DNA from: UJ101 sp047975265
Lineage (GTDB): Bacteria; Bacteroidota; Bacteroidia; Flavobacteriales; UJ101
Direction of reading: 5' to 3'
Length of the DNA: 64,000 nucleotides
Assembly: GCA_047975265.1 (NCBI GenBank)
Contig: JBKEDE010000030.1
Location: forward strand, 1-64,000
Below, piece by piece: positions 1 through 8,701 of this stretch. The notes under the pieces are model-generated. The model had not been told where the DNA came from. It saw only the letters and a list, made by a program, of their open reading frames with translations, and did not search any database. Position 1 is the first letter of the stretch. Every line of letters starts with the position of its first letter. The position numbers were made by a program, and so were the translations under genes.

Positions 1-1
1 A

Positions 2-211
2 AGTCATTTGGTTTCAATGAATAAAAACGGAATTCAGGTAATGGTTTATATGACAATGATTGCTTCAATGTTACTTTTGATTTACAAAAAAGCAAATAAT
101 ATAGGATATAAAACTGCTAAAAGGCGTATCGCAATGGAACTTAGAGATATGATTACGGCTATTCTAATTGTTTTTGCCGGTGGAGATCCAGACAAAGTTT
201 TTAAAACTTAA
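2..211 (+). pseudogene. 3' end of an IS4-type DDE transposase, cut by the window edge
   Basis: The frame is open from base 2 with no start of its own, so this is the C-terminal 69 codons of a gene that begins outside the window. The peptide begins SHLVSMNKNGIQVMVYMTMI and continues through a hydrophobic segment into YKKANNIGYKTAKRRI and ends GGDPDKVFKT. I recognise this as the tail of the IS4-like transposases common in Bacteroidota, where the short helix follows the last catalytic glutamate. Whether the element is intact cannot be told from here. It converges on the gene to its right, with a leftward terminator in between. Confidence 0.7.
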
Positions 212-213
212 TC

Positions 214-244
214 ATAAAAAAATGGCCGGAATTTCTTCCGACCA
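214..244 (-). terminator. Rho-independent terminator of the Nif3 / coiled-coil pair
   Basis: On the minus strand a 9-bp stem (TGGTCGGAA / TTCCGGCCA, one G-U pair) with a 4-base loop is followed directly by a run of seven T. On the plus strand the same stem would carry a C-A mismatch, so it suits the leftward transcript from the gene at 274-1056 and not the transposase. Confidence 0.75.
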
Positions 245-273
245 TGACTGCTCTGAGAACGGTTTTTAAAACA

Positions 274-1056
274 TTAAATATGAGTTAATAAATCTTGTAA
301 TTTTTCCTTTTCTTGAATTGCCAAATCAGCATCAACCAATATACGTCCGCTGTGTTCATCAATGATAATTTTTTTGCGTTGTGCAATCTCCAATTGTACT
401 TGAGGAGGAATCGTAAAATAAGAACCCGAGGAAGCCCCCCTTTCTACAGGAACTACAGCCAATCCATTCTTTACTTTAGAACGAATTCTTTTATACGCCG
501 ATAACAATCGTTCTTCAATATTTTTAGAATATTCAAGTGATTTCGAGTTTAAAAAATCCTCCTCTTTTTTAGTTTCAGCAATTAATGAATCCAACTCGCT
601 TTTCTTATGTTTTAAATGCTCTTTCAAATCAGTTAGTTTCTCCTCAGCAGCAACAATAGTTTCTTTATATTGCTCTGTTTTAGCTTTAAATTCCTTAATT
701 CGTTTATTTGCTAATTGAATTTCTAAACCCTGATATTCTATTTCCTTCGTCAAAGCATCAAATTCACGATTGTTACGCACATTTTCCTGCTGTTTTTCGT
801 ATTTTTTAATTTGTGCTTCTGATGTTTTAATCTCTTCTTTTTTAACTTTTACTTTAGAATCAAAGTCTTTAACTTTATCCGTAAGACCGGAAATTCGCGT
901 TTCAATACCCACAATCTCATCTTCTAAATCTTCCACCTCCAAAGGCAATTCACCACGGGTAAATTTAATTTCATCAATTCTCGAATCGATTAATTGTAAA
1001 TCGAATAACGCTCTCAATTTATCTTCTACAGTTAATTCTTTTTGTTTCTTGGCCAT
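274..1056 (-). CDS. Coiled-coil protein of the C4 zinc-ribbon (CT398/YbbB-like) family lacking its cysteines
   Basis: This 260-residue protein has a long charged antiparallel coiled coil (about residues 35-190) and a C-terminal segment of about 50 residues with the family marks TIPPQVQLEI and SGRILVD. In the wider family this tail is a C4 zinc ribbon with two CxxC pairs. Here the expected positions read GASSGS (about 207-212) and DEHSG (about 233-237), and the protein contains no cysteine there. The family is a predicted nucleic-acid-associated coiled-coil hairpin of unknown exact role, often next to Nif3. It lies 3 bases downstream of the Nif3 gene on the same strand, so the two are cotranscribed. 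The family assignment is firm; the function is not known. Confidence 0.85.
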   Translation of the reverse strand: MAKKQKELTVEDKLRALFDLQLIDSRIDEIKFTRGELPLEVEDLEDEIVGIETRISGLTDKVKDFDSKVKVKKEEIKTSEAQIKKYEKQQENVRNNREFDALTKEIEYQGLEIQLANKRIKEFKAKTEQYKETIVAAEEKLTDLKEHLKHKKSELDSLIAETKKEEDFLNSKSLEYSKNIEERLLSAYKRIRSKVKNGLAVVPVERGASSGSYFTIPPQVQLEIAQRKKIIIDEHSGRILVDADLAIQEKEKLQDLLTHI

Positions 1057-1059
1057 GTT

Positions 1060-2154
1060 TTAATAATAATTAACAGGATTAGTATTTACCTCAGATAAGG
1101 CGAACGCAAAATTAGTGATTTTTTTTGTAAGGACATCAAATAAAAGTGATTTTATAAATTGCTCACTCTCATAATGACCAATATCGCAAATTAAGATTTG
1201 ATTCTCAGCCGTAAAAAAATCATGATATTTAAAATCTCCTGAAATGTACGCATCAGCTTTAACTTGTTTAGCCCGCTCAAGTCCAAAACTTCCCGAACCC
1301 CCTAAAACAGCCACCGTACAAATTTTTTTCCCGACAAAATTGGAATGTCGGATACATCCGGTCGGTAACTTTTCTTTGATAAACTGTAAAAAATCCTTTT
1401 CCTCCATAGGATTTGAGAGCTTCCCATACATACCAATTCCAATATGTTGGTGAGTATTATCCAACTGAAAAATTTCGTAAGCCACCTCCTCATAAGGATG
1501 ATTTTCCTTTAAAACAGATACAACTTGATTCTCCAAATACCACGGAAAAGTAATGCTAACCGCCGTTTCTCTCTCATAATGAAGATTCCCTTTTTTCCCA
1601 ATAACCGGATCACTGTCTTCATTTCCTTTAAAACTTCCGATTCCCTCAAAATTAAAACTACAATGCGTATAATTCCCAATAGAACCGGCACCTATTTTAA
1701 ATAAAGCATTTCTTACTTTTTCAGCATGATCTGTCGGAATATAAAAAGCAAGCCTTTTAATCGTCCTTTCTTTAGGAATCAAAACACTGATATCAGAAAG
1801 CCCCAACAGATGACACAATTTCTTATTGCTTCCCTGCCATGCAAAATCCAAATTCGTATGAATCGCATAAATAGCAATACAGTGTTTGATAGCTTTCAAA
1901 ACAACTCGCTCCACATAATTTTTTCCCGTAATGCTTTTTAACCCCTTAAAAATAATAGGATGAAACGTAATGATAAGTTGAGCATTCTTAGTAATAGCCT
2001 CATCCAATACCTCCTCAGTACAATCCAATGTCAAAAGAGCCTTAGAAACAGGCTGTGTAAAACTACCCACTAACAACCCGACATTATCAAAATCCTCCGC
2101 ATACGCCTTAGGAGCCAATTCCTCCAAAGCAACAGCAATATCATGTACCGTCAT
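1060..2154 (-). CDS. Nif3-like dinuclear metal-centre protein with PII-like insert
   Basis: This is a 364-residue member of the Nif3/YbgI/YqfO family, often called GTP cyclohydrolase I type 2. The N-terminal half carries the metal-site histidines in TFHPIIFKG and HTNLDFA, and the C-terminal half has GGSGSFG and CDIGHYESEQF, which closes the dinuclear site. The central 100 residues or so (about 130-235) match the PII-like domain that separates long YqfO-type members from short YbgI types. These proteins form hexameric toroids; the substrate remains unclear, with links to metal handling and iron-sulfur metabolism. It is the first gene of a two-gene leftward unit. The start ATG lies in an AT-rich intergenic region. 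Confidence 0.9.
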   Translation of the reverse strand: MTVHDIAVALEELAPKAYAEDFDNVGLLVGSFTQPVSKALLTLDCTEEVLDEAITKNAQLIITFHPIIFKGLKSITGKNYVERVVLKAIKHCIAIYAIHTNLDFAWQGSNKKLCHLLGLSDISVLIPKERTIKRLAFYIPTDHAEKVRNALFKIGAGSIGNYTHCSFNFEGIGSFKGNEDSDPVIGKKGNLHYERETAVSITFPWYLENQVVSVLKENHPYEEVAYEIFQLDNTHQHIGIGMYGKLSNPMEEKDFLQFIKEKLPTGCIRHSNFVGKKICTVAVLGGSGSFGLERAKQVKADAYISGDFKYHDFFTAENQILICDIGHYESEQFIKSLLFDVLTKKITNFAFALSEVNTNPVNYY

Positions 2155-2315
2155 AATTTATATCTTTTCAAACAAAGATACAAAACAAAAAATGGAACAA
2201 ACAATAGAATTAATAAACCAAAATCCAAACATATTTCCAAAATCAGAAGAGAAAAGACACATCCTAATTCCCATAATATTATAAATAAATACTATAAAAT
2301 ACCAAACCCAAAAAC

Positions 2316-2395
2316 GATATTGTAACATTCTAATTCAAGATTCTCTCGCCCTAAAATAAAATTCTTCCATCCTAAAACAAAGTTCTAAGCAAAAA
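2316..2395. repeat. Solitary degenerate copy of the 42-bp repeat family found at 53788-54110
   Basis: The text GATATTGTAACA...CCATCCTAAAACAA matches the pattern of the tandem repeats 51 kb away (ATATTGTAACA then CCATCCCAAAACAA), in the same orientation, with about two unit lengths present. It sits between the starts of the Nif3 unit and the end of the DUF58 gene. The rest of this 268-base gap is AT-rich and I see nothing else in it. Confidence 0.55.
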
Positions 2396-2422
2396 ATCAA
2401 ATATGAAACATACTCAAGTCTT

Positions 2423-3766
2423 CTATAACAAATTCTTCGACTTTATTTCCAAGTATTGATTGATAGTATTGACCGTTAAATCGTCGGGATCAGTCAAAAT
2501 AGTTAAAATACCGTTTTTTTTAAGCTCCTTTTCAATTAATTTTTTTTCATAAATAAATTTTTCAGCCAAAGTTTTGTCATACACATGATGAATATGACGA
2601 GATTTCTTTTGTGTTAGCTGACCTAATTCAGAATTATTGAAAAGAATAACAATCAATAAGTGATTTTTATTAATAGCTTTTAAATACTTTAACTGTCTTT
2701 TTAAAGAATCCAAAGTCTCAAAATTAGAGTAAAGAAACAATAAACTTCGATACGGAATCTTATGCTTTAAATAAACGTATAACCGCCCAAAATCAGTTTC
2801 TTTAAAATCAGTTTCAATATTATATAGAGCCTGTTGAATTAAATGCATTTGATTATTTCTTCGATCGGCAACAACCAAATCAGATAAAGAAGTAGAAAAA
2901 GTAGCCAAACCGGCCTTATCCTCTTTTTTTAAGGCAATACTTGAAATAACCAGTGAACTGTTAATAGCATAATCAAGCAAAGTCATTTCATTAAAAGGCA
3001 TTTTCATGGAACGCCCCGTATCAATCATAGAATAAATAGATTGTGATTTTTCTTCAACAAATTGATTTACCATCAATTGACTCCTTTTAGCCGTAGCTTT
3101 CCAGTTAATGTGGCGGATGTCATCTCCTTTTACATAATCTTTTATCTGATCAAACTCCGATGAACTTCCAATACGTCTGATTCTCTTTAAACCGGTTTCA
3201 GTTAAAGTCTGTGAAAAAGCTAATAAATCATATTTTTTAAGTTGAATAAAAGACGGATAACATGGAATATCTTGATGTATAGAAGTTTCAATAAAGTATC
3301 GACGTGTTACAAGGCTTAGTTTCGTTGTAGAAACAAAAATATTGATCTTCCCAAAAGAATATAAACCACGTCGGGTGGGTCGTAAATAATAAGTGATGGT
3401 TTTTTCTTCTTTTAGCTTTAAGGAAGTTATTTCTTTAAAATCACGTATTTGAAATTCAACGGGAATTTCATCAATAATTTCTGTTTTAATATCAAAAGTA
3501 TAATGATTTTGAACATTAATATGAATAGGATTTTGATCTCCGTTAGAAAATTTATCAGAAACTATCCGAGTAGCAGAAATACCGTTTTTAATAATATATA
3601 ATAAGGCAATATCAACTAAAGTTAAAAGAATAAGAATTCCTAAAGCCAGCTGGGTAATGTAATATAAAAAGCCAAAAAAATAAGACAGAAAAAACAGCAG
3701 AGCTATAATCCCTATACTATAATAAAAACGAATATTTAAATAAAGACTTTTTATAAAATATACCAT
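2423..3766 (-). CDS. DUF58 domain protein
   Basis: This 447-residue protein has two N-terminal membrane helices (about residues 10-60), a beta-rich middle, and the DUF58 signature GDDIRHINWKATAKRS near residue 215, followed by a von Willebrand A-like region (SIYSMIDTGRSM). DUF58 proteins pair with MoxR AAA ATPases and are thought to act in assembly or chaperone roles at the membrane. Here it lies 45 bases downstream of the moxR-like gene and closes a five-gene leftward cluster whose members overlap or nearly touch. The family is certain; the client of the MoxR-DUF58 pair is not known. Confidence 0.9.
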   Translation of the reverse strand: MVYFIKSLYLNIRFYYSIGIIALLFFLSYFFGFLYYITQLALGILILLTLVDIALLYIIKNGISATRIVSDKFSNGDQNPIHINVQNHYTFDIKTEIIDEIPVEFQIRDFKEITSLKLKEEKTITYYLRPTRRGLYSFGKINIFVSTTKLSLVTRRYFIETSIHQDIPCYPSFIQLKKYDLLAFSQTLTETGLKRIRRIGSSSEFDQIKDYVKGDDIRHINWKATAKRSQLMVNQFVEEKSQSIYSMIDTGRSMKMPFNEMTLLDYAINSSLVISSIALKKEDKAGLATFSTSLSDLVVADRRNNQMHLIQQALYNIETDFKETDFGRLYVYLKHKIPYRSLLFLYSNFETLDSLKRQLKYLKAINKNHLLIVILFNNSELGQLTQKKSRHIHHVYDKTLAEKFIYEKKLIEKELKKNGILTILTDPDDLTVNTINQYLEIKSKNLL

Positions 3767-3811
3767 GAATTATATTTTTTTGTAGAGGTATAAAAAGGAT
3801 TAATTATCAGT

Positions 3812-4852
3812 TTATCTTGGTATTTCAACAGAATCAACAATTTGGTTCAAAACAACATCCGAAGTAATTCCTTCCATTTCACGTTCCGGTGTAATAATAA
3901 TTCGATGTTGCATCACCGGATAAACCGCTTTTTTAATATCTTCAGGCGTTACAAAATCACGTCCTGCCATTAAAGCAAAAGCTTTAGAGGCTGATAGAAT
4001 GGCAAGTGAAGCTCTTGGAGAAGCTCCGACATATAAAAAAGGGTTGTTTCGGGTAGCACCAACAATTTCAGCAATATATTTGATCAGGTTGGATTCAATT
4101 TGTATTTGAGAAACGATGTGTTGATACGTTTTAATTTCTTCTTCTGAAATGACCGGTTGAACAATCTCTTCTTCTTTTTGATTACGTCGTTGGTGTTTTT
4201 GGTCAATAATTTTAATTTCTTCTTCCACAGAAGGATACCCAACATCTATTTTGAACAGAAAACGATCCAATTGAGCTTCAGGAAGACGATAAGTTCCTTC
4301 TTGTTCAATAGGATTTTGAGTTGCAAAAACCAAAAAAGGAGGTTTCATCGTGTAGGTTTTTCCATCCACAGTGATTTGTCGTTCTGCCATAGCTTCAAAT
4401 AAGGCAGCCTGTGTTTTGGCAGGAGCTCGGTTAATTTCATCAATTAAAACAATATTTGAAAAAACAGGACCTTTTACAAATTCAAAATCATTGATTTTAT
4501 TATTAAAGATAGAAGTTCCGATAACGTCGGAAGGCATTAAATCAGGAGTAAACTGAATACGGCTGTATTGGGTGTTGATGGTTTTGGCTAACAGTTTGGC
4601 TGTAATGGTTTTGGCAATGCCCGGAACACCTTCTATCAAAGAATGTCCGTCTGCTAAAATAGAGCCGATTAATAAATCGATAAAAGTATCTTGTCCTACA
4701 ATAACTTTTCGTAATTCATTTTTGATATTGGTAACGGCTGTTTGAACCGCACTTATATCTAAGCGGTTTTTAAAGAAATTCGTTTCATCAGAAGATGGAT
4801 TAACTGTTTCTTTGGGTCTAAAATCGTGGTTATTATCGGTTTGGTTTTCCAT
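3812..4852 (-). CDS. MoxR family AAA+ ATPase
   Basis: This is a 346-residue MoxR ATPase of usual length. It shows Walker A in EGVPGIAKT (near residue 80), Walker B in VLIDEINRAPAKTQ, sensor 1 in FATQNPIEQEGTYRLPEAQ and the C-terminal lid motif GASPRAS. MoxR proteins act as chaperone-like ATPases with DUF58 or vWA partners. The stop of the DUF4350 gene lies 2 bases upstream of its start region, so translation is probably coupled. I see no BatA/BatB vWA genes next to it; the neighbours instead are DUF4350, DUF4129 and SpoIIM-like proteins, a common Bacteroidota version of this cluster. Confidence 0.95.
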   Translation of the reverse strand: MENQTDNNHDFRPKETVNPSSDETNFFKNRLDISAVQTAVTNIKNELRKVIVGQDTFIDLLIGSILADGHSLIEGVPGIAKTITAKLLAKTINTQYSRIQFTPDLMPSDVIGTSIFNNKINDFEFVKGPVFSNIVLIDEINRAPAKTQAALFEAMAERQITVDGKTYTMKPPFLVFATQNPIEQEGTYRLPEAQLDRFLFKIDVGYPSVEEEIKIIDQKHQRRNQKEEEIVQPVISEEEIKTYQHIVSQIQIESNLIKYIAEIVGATRNNPFLYVGASPRASLAILSASKAFALMAGRDFVTPEDIKKAVYPVMQHRIIITPEREMEGITSDVVLNQIVDSVEIPR

Positions 4853-4854
4853 AT

Positions 4855-6087
4855 CTATAATAATTTTGTTTTGGTATAAAAAGTATGAAGTTCTTGGTCT
4901 AACAAAAGTAAATCTTTATCACTTAAAATTTGACCTTTTATTTTATCATTTGTTTTTCTAATGGTAATAAATAAGGTATTGATTTCTTTTTTAGAGAGCC
5001 CTGTTTTTTGTTGAAGATTTTCTAAAAATTGTTTATCAATATGTTGGGTGTTAATACGTAATTCGGTTCGGACTTTTTCATAAAAATATGTGAGTTTTTT
5101 ATAGGCGATATCTTCATTGGATTTGTTGTTTAAATATAAATTGGAAATGGTCTTGGTAAAATCGACCGAAGTATTCCTAACAGGAGGAATTAAAGGTATG
5201 ATGCGTTGTTTTCTTTTTACTTTGAAAAGCAAAAAAAGTCCGAAACCAATTAATGAACTGTATAGAGCCATTCTTAAAGAGTCATTTTCCAAAAAATAAT
5301 CCAGTTCGGATAACATTTCGGGTTGCGAATCGCTATCAATTTCTTCATATTGTTTAGAACGATTTCGATTAGAAATGTTATAATTATCCCAAAAAATCTG
5401 ATCTTCTCTCAAATAAGAAAAACAGTGGCTCACGTATTCGGCATGAGAAGGGTCATTCAGCATATAAAAATTGGTAAAAACCAAAGGCTGGGTGTGAATA
5501 TAAAAAGCTCCATCTCCATAAACCACGCGTACAAAATTTACTGTTTTTTTGCCTGATTTATCTTTGAAATAACCTAAAACACTGGTTGTTTGATCATTAT
5601 AATGACTTATATAGCTTTCATGTAAATATCTTTTGAAAGAATAGGTTCGTCCTGACCAATTTTTAGCCGTTAAATGTAAAGTAAAATCATCGTTTTTTTG
5701 CTTAAAAGAATTGTCGATATAATTGTATAAACTCAGACCTAAGGCTTCATTCAAATAATAATCCAAACTGTGTGTGGCAATAAAGGCAATATTCCCTTCT
5801 TCAATAAATGCTAAGAGTTCATCAACACTGCGTTTGTTCATTCTAAATTGCGAATCGAATGCGATATAATTTCCGGTTTTTTCAACTTCTTCATTTTCAA
5901 TCATGTCATCCACAAAATTATTTTTTATAACAATAAATTTCTTATCAGGAAATAATGTGGCTGATTCATTTTCCAATACCTTTGTTCCAAAGGGTTTTGT
6001 TTTTTTTGAGTCAAAACTTTCTTCCCAATCAGAAGAGCATCCTATGAAGAAAAACACACAAAGCACTATGTATAAAATGTTTTTCAA
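4855..6087 (-). CDS. DUF4350 domain lipoprotein
   Basis: This 410-residue protein starts with a lipoprotein signal peptide ending FFFIGC (Cys17). A soluble DUF4350-like part (about 35-230) is followed by one membrane helix near residues 273-293 (SSLIGFGLFLLF) and a cytoplasmic helical tail of about 110 residues. DUF4350 proteins are companions of MoxR/DUF58 clusters and resemble inactive GATase or ABC-auxiliary folds; their role is unknown. Its start overlaps the end of the DUF4129 gene by 4 bases. Having both a lipobox and an internal helix is odd but typical for the family in this phylum. Confidence 0.8.
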   Translation of the reverse strand: MKNILYIVLCVFFFIGCSSDWEESFDSKKTKPFGTKVLENESATLFPDKKFIVIKNNFVDDMIENEEVEKTGNYIAFDSQFRMNKRSVDELLAFIEEGNIAFIATHSLDYYLNEALGLSLYNYIDNSFKQKNDDFTLHLTAKNWSGRTYSFKRYLHESYISHYNDQTTSVLGYFKDKSGKKTVNFVRVVYGDGAFYIHTQPLVFTNFYMLNDPSHAEYVSHCFSYLREDQIFWDNYNISNRNRSKQYEEIDSDSQPEMLSELDYFLENDSLRMALYSSLIGFGLFLLFKVKRKQRIIPLIPPVRNTSVDFTKTISNLYLNNKSNEDIAYKKLTYFYEKVRTELRINTQHIDKQFLENLQQKTGLSKKEINTLFITIRKTNDKIKGQILSDKDLLLLDQELHTFYTKTKLL

Positions 6088-6884
6088 AACACGTTGTTTA
6101 ATAGAGGGTTAAATTCCAACAAAGCTTTTCTGTAAACCGATTGATTAATATAATACTCTCCATACCAAACATAATCATACCATTTTGATATTTTTTTAAA
6201 GGAAATTTTTAAATCATTGGATGTAAGTTCGTTATAATAATCATAATTGGTCTTATCTTTTTTATATTTAATAAAATCCTTATCGATCAATTTTTTAAAA
6301 ATTCTTAAAAACTGCAAACGCAAAGCCAATCGGTAATTTTGTGTAGCTTCAGCATTGAGAATAAGCTGTTCGATTTGCTCTAAATCAGAGGTATCAATAA
6401 TTTCTTTTTCTGATAAATTTTCAATATCTTTTAAATTCCGATGGACAACTTTAGGTTTTCTAAAGGAAAAATTTGAAAAATTAAGATAGATGATATAACC
6501 TACAATGGTTGCTAAAAATAAAATAGATAACCACGTTATAAACGTAGCAAAGTCTTTAGGAGTCAGGCTGTCAAGCCAATCCCATCTCCATGAAAAATCA
6601 ATTTTTTCAGTAGGCTCTTCTTTTTCGGGTTTTTCGGGGGACTTTTCCTCTTTGAGTGGTTTTTCCTCATAAATATATTCTTCAGAAGTATATTTTTTTT
6701 GAAAATTTTCTTGGAAATGAACGACCTTATCCAAAGACAAAGTATCTTCAAGCTCAGAAAGAGGAATTTTTTCTTCAACAGCCTCGTTACTATTTTGTGG
6801 TTGCACCGTGACCACTTTCTGTTGGCCAACAATAAAAGAAACAATAAGAAATAGCAGTAAAGATATGTGCGTTTTTTGTTTCAT
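6084..6884 (-). CDS. DUF4129 domain membrane protein
   Basis: This 266-residue protein has an N-terminal signal segment (about 1-20), a low-complexity Glu/Lys/Pro stretch (about 70-95), one membrane helix around residues 117-140 (FITWLSILFLATIVGYIIYL) and a C-terminal DUF4129 region with YRLALRLQFLRIFKKLI. DUF4129 is also found as the tail of transglutaminase-like proteins and recurs in MoxR/DUF58 operons. It overlaps the DUF4350 gene by 4 bases and starts 3 bases after the SpoIIM-like gene, which makes one transcript likely. The molecular role is unknown. Confidence 0.8.
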   Translation of the reverse strand: MKQKTHISLLLFLIVSFIVGQQKVVTVQPQNSNEAVEEKIPLSELEDTLSLDKVVHFQENFQKKYTSEEYIYEEKPLKEEKSPEKPEKEEPTEKIDFSWRWDWLDSLTPKDFATFITWLSILFLATIVGYIIYLNFSNFSFRKPKVVHRNLKDIENLSEKEIIDTSDLEQIEQLILNAEATQNYRLALRLQFLRIFKKLIDKDFIKYKKDKTNYDYYNELTSNDLKISFKKISKWYDYVWYGEYYINQSVYRKALLEFNPLLNNVF

Positions 6885-6887
6885 AAA

Positions 6888-7862
6888 TCAATCCTCAACA
6901 AAATTAAGTGTTTTTCGTTGTAATTGTCTGGGATAGAATACATAATACCAAATAATAAATAAGAGAGTTCCTAAGCTGATGATGAGTTTGGGAAGCCAAA
7001 TCATTTCATCAGCAAATCGGGTGATATAACCTTCTATAAAGGCAGCAATAGCGATAAAAGGGATGGTACTTATATATACTTTTATAGCATCAGCAGCACC
7101 GTTTCGGATGGATTGTTTTCTGGAATAACTTTTGGGAAATAATAAACTTCCGCCTAACATTAATCCGGACATTAAGGCAATTACGATGGAGAAAATTTCA
7201 AAAGCTCCGTGCATCCATATTCCTACAGCAGATTCCCAGAGAAGTCCTTCTTTATGAAAAAGGTATTGAAAAGTTCCGACCATAATACCGTTTTTAAAAG
7301 CAAAATAGATAGAACCTATACCGGCAATAATCCCTGAAGTAAAAACCATAACAGAAATACGGAGGTTGTTTAAGGCTATTTTGATAAAACTATCAAAAGC
7401 AGTTCCCGTTTTATAAACGCCCAAAGGATCGCCGTCTTCAATATTTTCTTTGGTCATTTCAACATAATAAGTTCCCAAGACTTCTTCAATGTAAATAGGA
7501 TCTTGTATGGAAGAATAAACACCAACCATCATAAAAAAAATAAAAATGATGAAAGCAATAAGCATATAATGCCTATTTCTGTAAAGGGTTAAAGGTAAAT
7601 CATATTTAAAAAAATAGGAAATTTGCCCCCAACCGGTTGTACGTGATTTATAAATTTTATGAAAAGCACGTGCTGATAAATCATTTAAGTATTGGATGGT
7701 TTTACTTTTCGGATAATAAGTTTGGGCATAAGCCAAGTCGTTAGTCAAGTGAATAAACAAATCAGCCAGTTCATCCGGTGTTTTTTTTGTTTTTCCGAAC
7801 AAAGCTTTTTCAAAATCCAACCATTTTTGTTTATTTTGCTTTATAAATGCAACTTCTCTCAT
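6888..7862 (-). CDS. SpoIIM/DUF95-type integral membrane protein
   Basis: I start this at the ATG of MREVAFIKQNKQKWL (7862); an upstream TTG at 7880 would add six residues but falls inside a likely promoter box. The resulting 324-residue protein has a soluble N-terminal part of about 95 residues and then about six membrane helices, with the stage II sporulation M / DUF95 pattern around GIWMHGAFEIFSIVIALMSG. The name comes from Bacillus; there is no sporulation here. In Bacteroidota the family travels with the divergent RDD protein and MoxR/DUF58 genes. It is the first gene of the leftward cluster. The function is unknown. Confidence 0.85.
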   Translation of the reverse strand: MREVAFIKQNKQKWLDFEKALFGKTKKTPDELADLFIHLTNDLAYAQTYYPKSKTIQYLNDLSARAFHKIYKSRTTGWGQISYFFKYDLPLTLYRNRHYMLIAFIIFIFFMMVGVYSSIQDPIYIEEVLGTYYVEMTKENIEDGDPLGVYKTGTAFDSFIKIALNNLRISVMVFTSGIIAGIGSIYFAFKNGIMVGTFQYLFHKEGLLWESAVGIWMHGAFEIFSIVIALMSGLMLGGSLLFPKSYSRKQSIRNGAADAIKVYISTIPFIAIAAFIEGYITRFADEMIWLPKLIISLGTLLFIIWYYVFYPRQLQRKTLNFVED

Positions 7863-7877
7863 AGTATTGAACTGCAA

Positions 7878-7885
7878 CAAATGTA
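7878..7885 (-). promoter_or_regulatory. Candidate -7 box of the SpoIIM-DUF58 cluster
   Basis: The minus strand reads TACATTTG, a full match to the Bacteroidota -7 consensus TAnnTTTG, 16 bases upstream of the chosen ATG. I see no good -33 TTTG at the right spacing, so this is tentative. It lies in the 29-base divergent gap shared with the RDD gene. Confidence 0.35.
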
Positions 7886-7891
7886 CAAAAA

Positions 7892-8674
7892 ATGAGTAAT
7901 ATTCAGATTACGACATCTCAAAATGTTTCCGTAAATTTCAGTTTAGGATCTGTAGGACATCGTGTTTTGGCATATTTAATTGATTTTTTTATTAAATGTG
8001 CTTATATGTTTATTGTAGGATTAAGCATCGATCGATATGTGCAGGGAAGTAATGAAGAAATGTGGATTTTCTTTTTGTTCTGTCCGGTTTATTTATACAC
8101 ACTTTTAAGCGAAATTTTAATGGATGGACAAACTATCGGGAAAAAAATTATGGGAATTAAAGTGGTTAAGTTAGAAGGTTATGCAGCAGGCGTTAAAGAG
8201 TTTTTTTTACGTTGGGTTTTAAATGATATTTGGTTATTTTTATCCTTATCACTTGTTGCTTATTCATTTTCAGGAAGTTGGGAAGTATGGTTTAGCATGT
8301 TTCCATTAATTTTTATTGTAGATTTTATGGTGATGGTTTTAAATAAAAAAAACCAGCGGATAGGTGATATTTTGGCAGGAACCATAGTGATAACAATTCG
8401 AAATCATACACACATTAACCAAACGATTTTAGAAAACTTATCGGAAGAATACCAACCCGTTTATCCGCAAGTTGTAAAATTAAGTGACGGTGATGCGAGA
8501 ATTATAAAAGAATCTTTTAAAACAGCTCGAAATTTGAACGATAAAGAAACATTGAAACGTTTACGAAAGCGGATTGAAGATGTAATAGACGTTCAAGATA
8601 ATGAAAAGACAGACATTCAATTTATATCAACCGTTATGAAAGATTTTAATTATTATACGCAAGATATGGTCTAA
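7892..8674 (+). CDS. RDD family membrane protein
   Basis: This 260-residue protein has an RDD domain (about residues 15-165) with the family marks GHRVLAYLIDFFIK, DGQTIGKKIMGIKV and RIGDILAGTIVI, and about four membrane helices. A soluble helical tail of about 90 residues follows. RDD proteins are proposed small transport or ion-exchange proteins; none of that can be shown here. It is divergent from the SpoIIM-like gene, an arrangement that recurs in Bacteroidota and suggests a shared role with the MoxR/DUF58 cluster. Confidence 0.85.
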   Translation: MSNIQITTSQNVSVNFSLGSVGHRVLAYLIDFFIKCAYMFIVGLSIDRYVQGSNEEMWIFFLFCPVYLYTLLSEILMDGQTIGKKIMGIKVVKLEGYAAGVKEFFLRWVLNDIWLFLSLSLVAYSFSGSWEVWFSMFPLIFIVDFMVMVLNKKNQRIGDILAGTIVITIRNHTHINQTILENLSEEYQPVYPQVVKLSDGDARIIKESFKTARNLNDKETLKRLRKRIEDVIDVQDNEKTDIQFISTVMKDFNYYTQDMV

Positions 8675-8701
8675 ATTTTTATATTAAAAAATGTTATCTC
8701 A

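Noticed and set aside
2143..2325. A 60-codon plus-strand frame between Nif3 and the DUF58 gene
   Set aside because: Composition is Lys/Asn/Ile low-complexity as expected of AT-rich noncoding DNA, it overlaps the Nif3 start, and its end runs into the repeat.
6888..7880. TTG start at 7880 for the SpoIIM-like gene
   Set aside because: An ATG six codons downstream gives a good N-terminus, and the TTG falls inside a TAnnTTTG promoter-like box.
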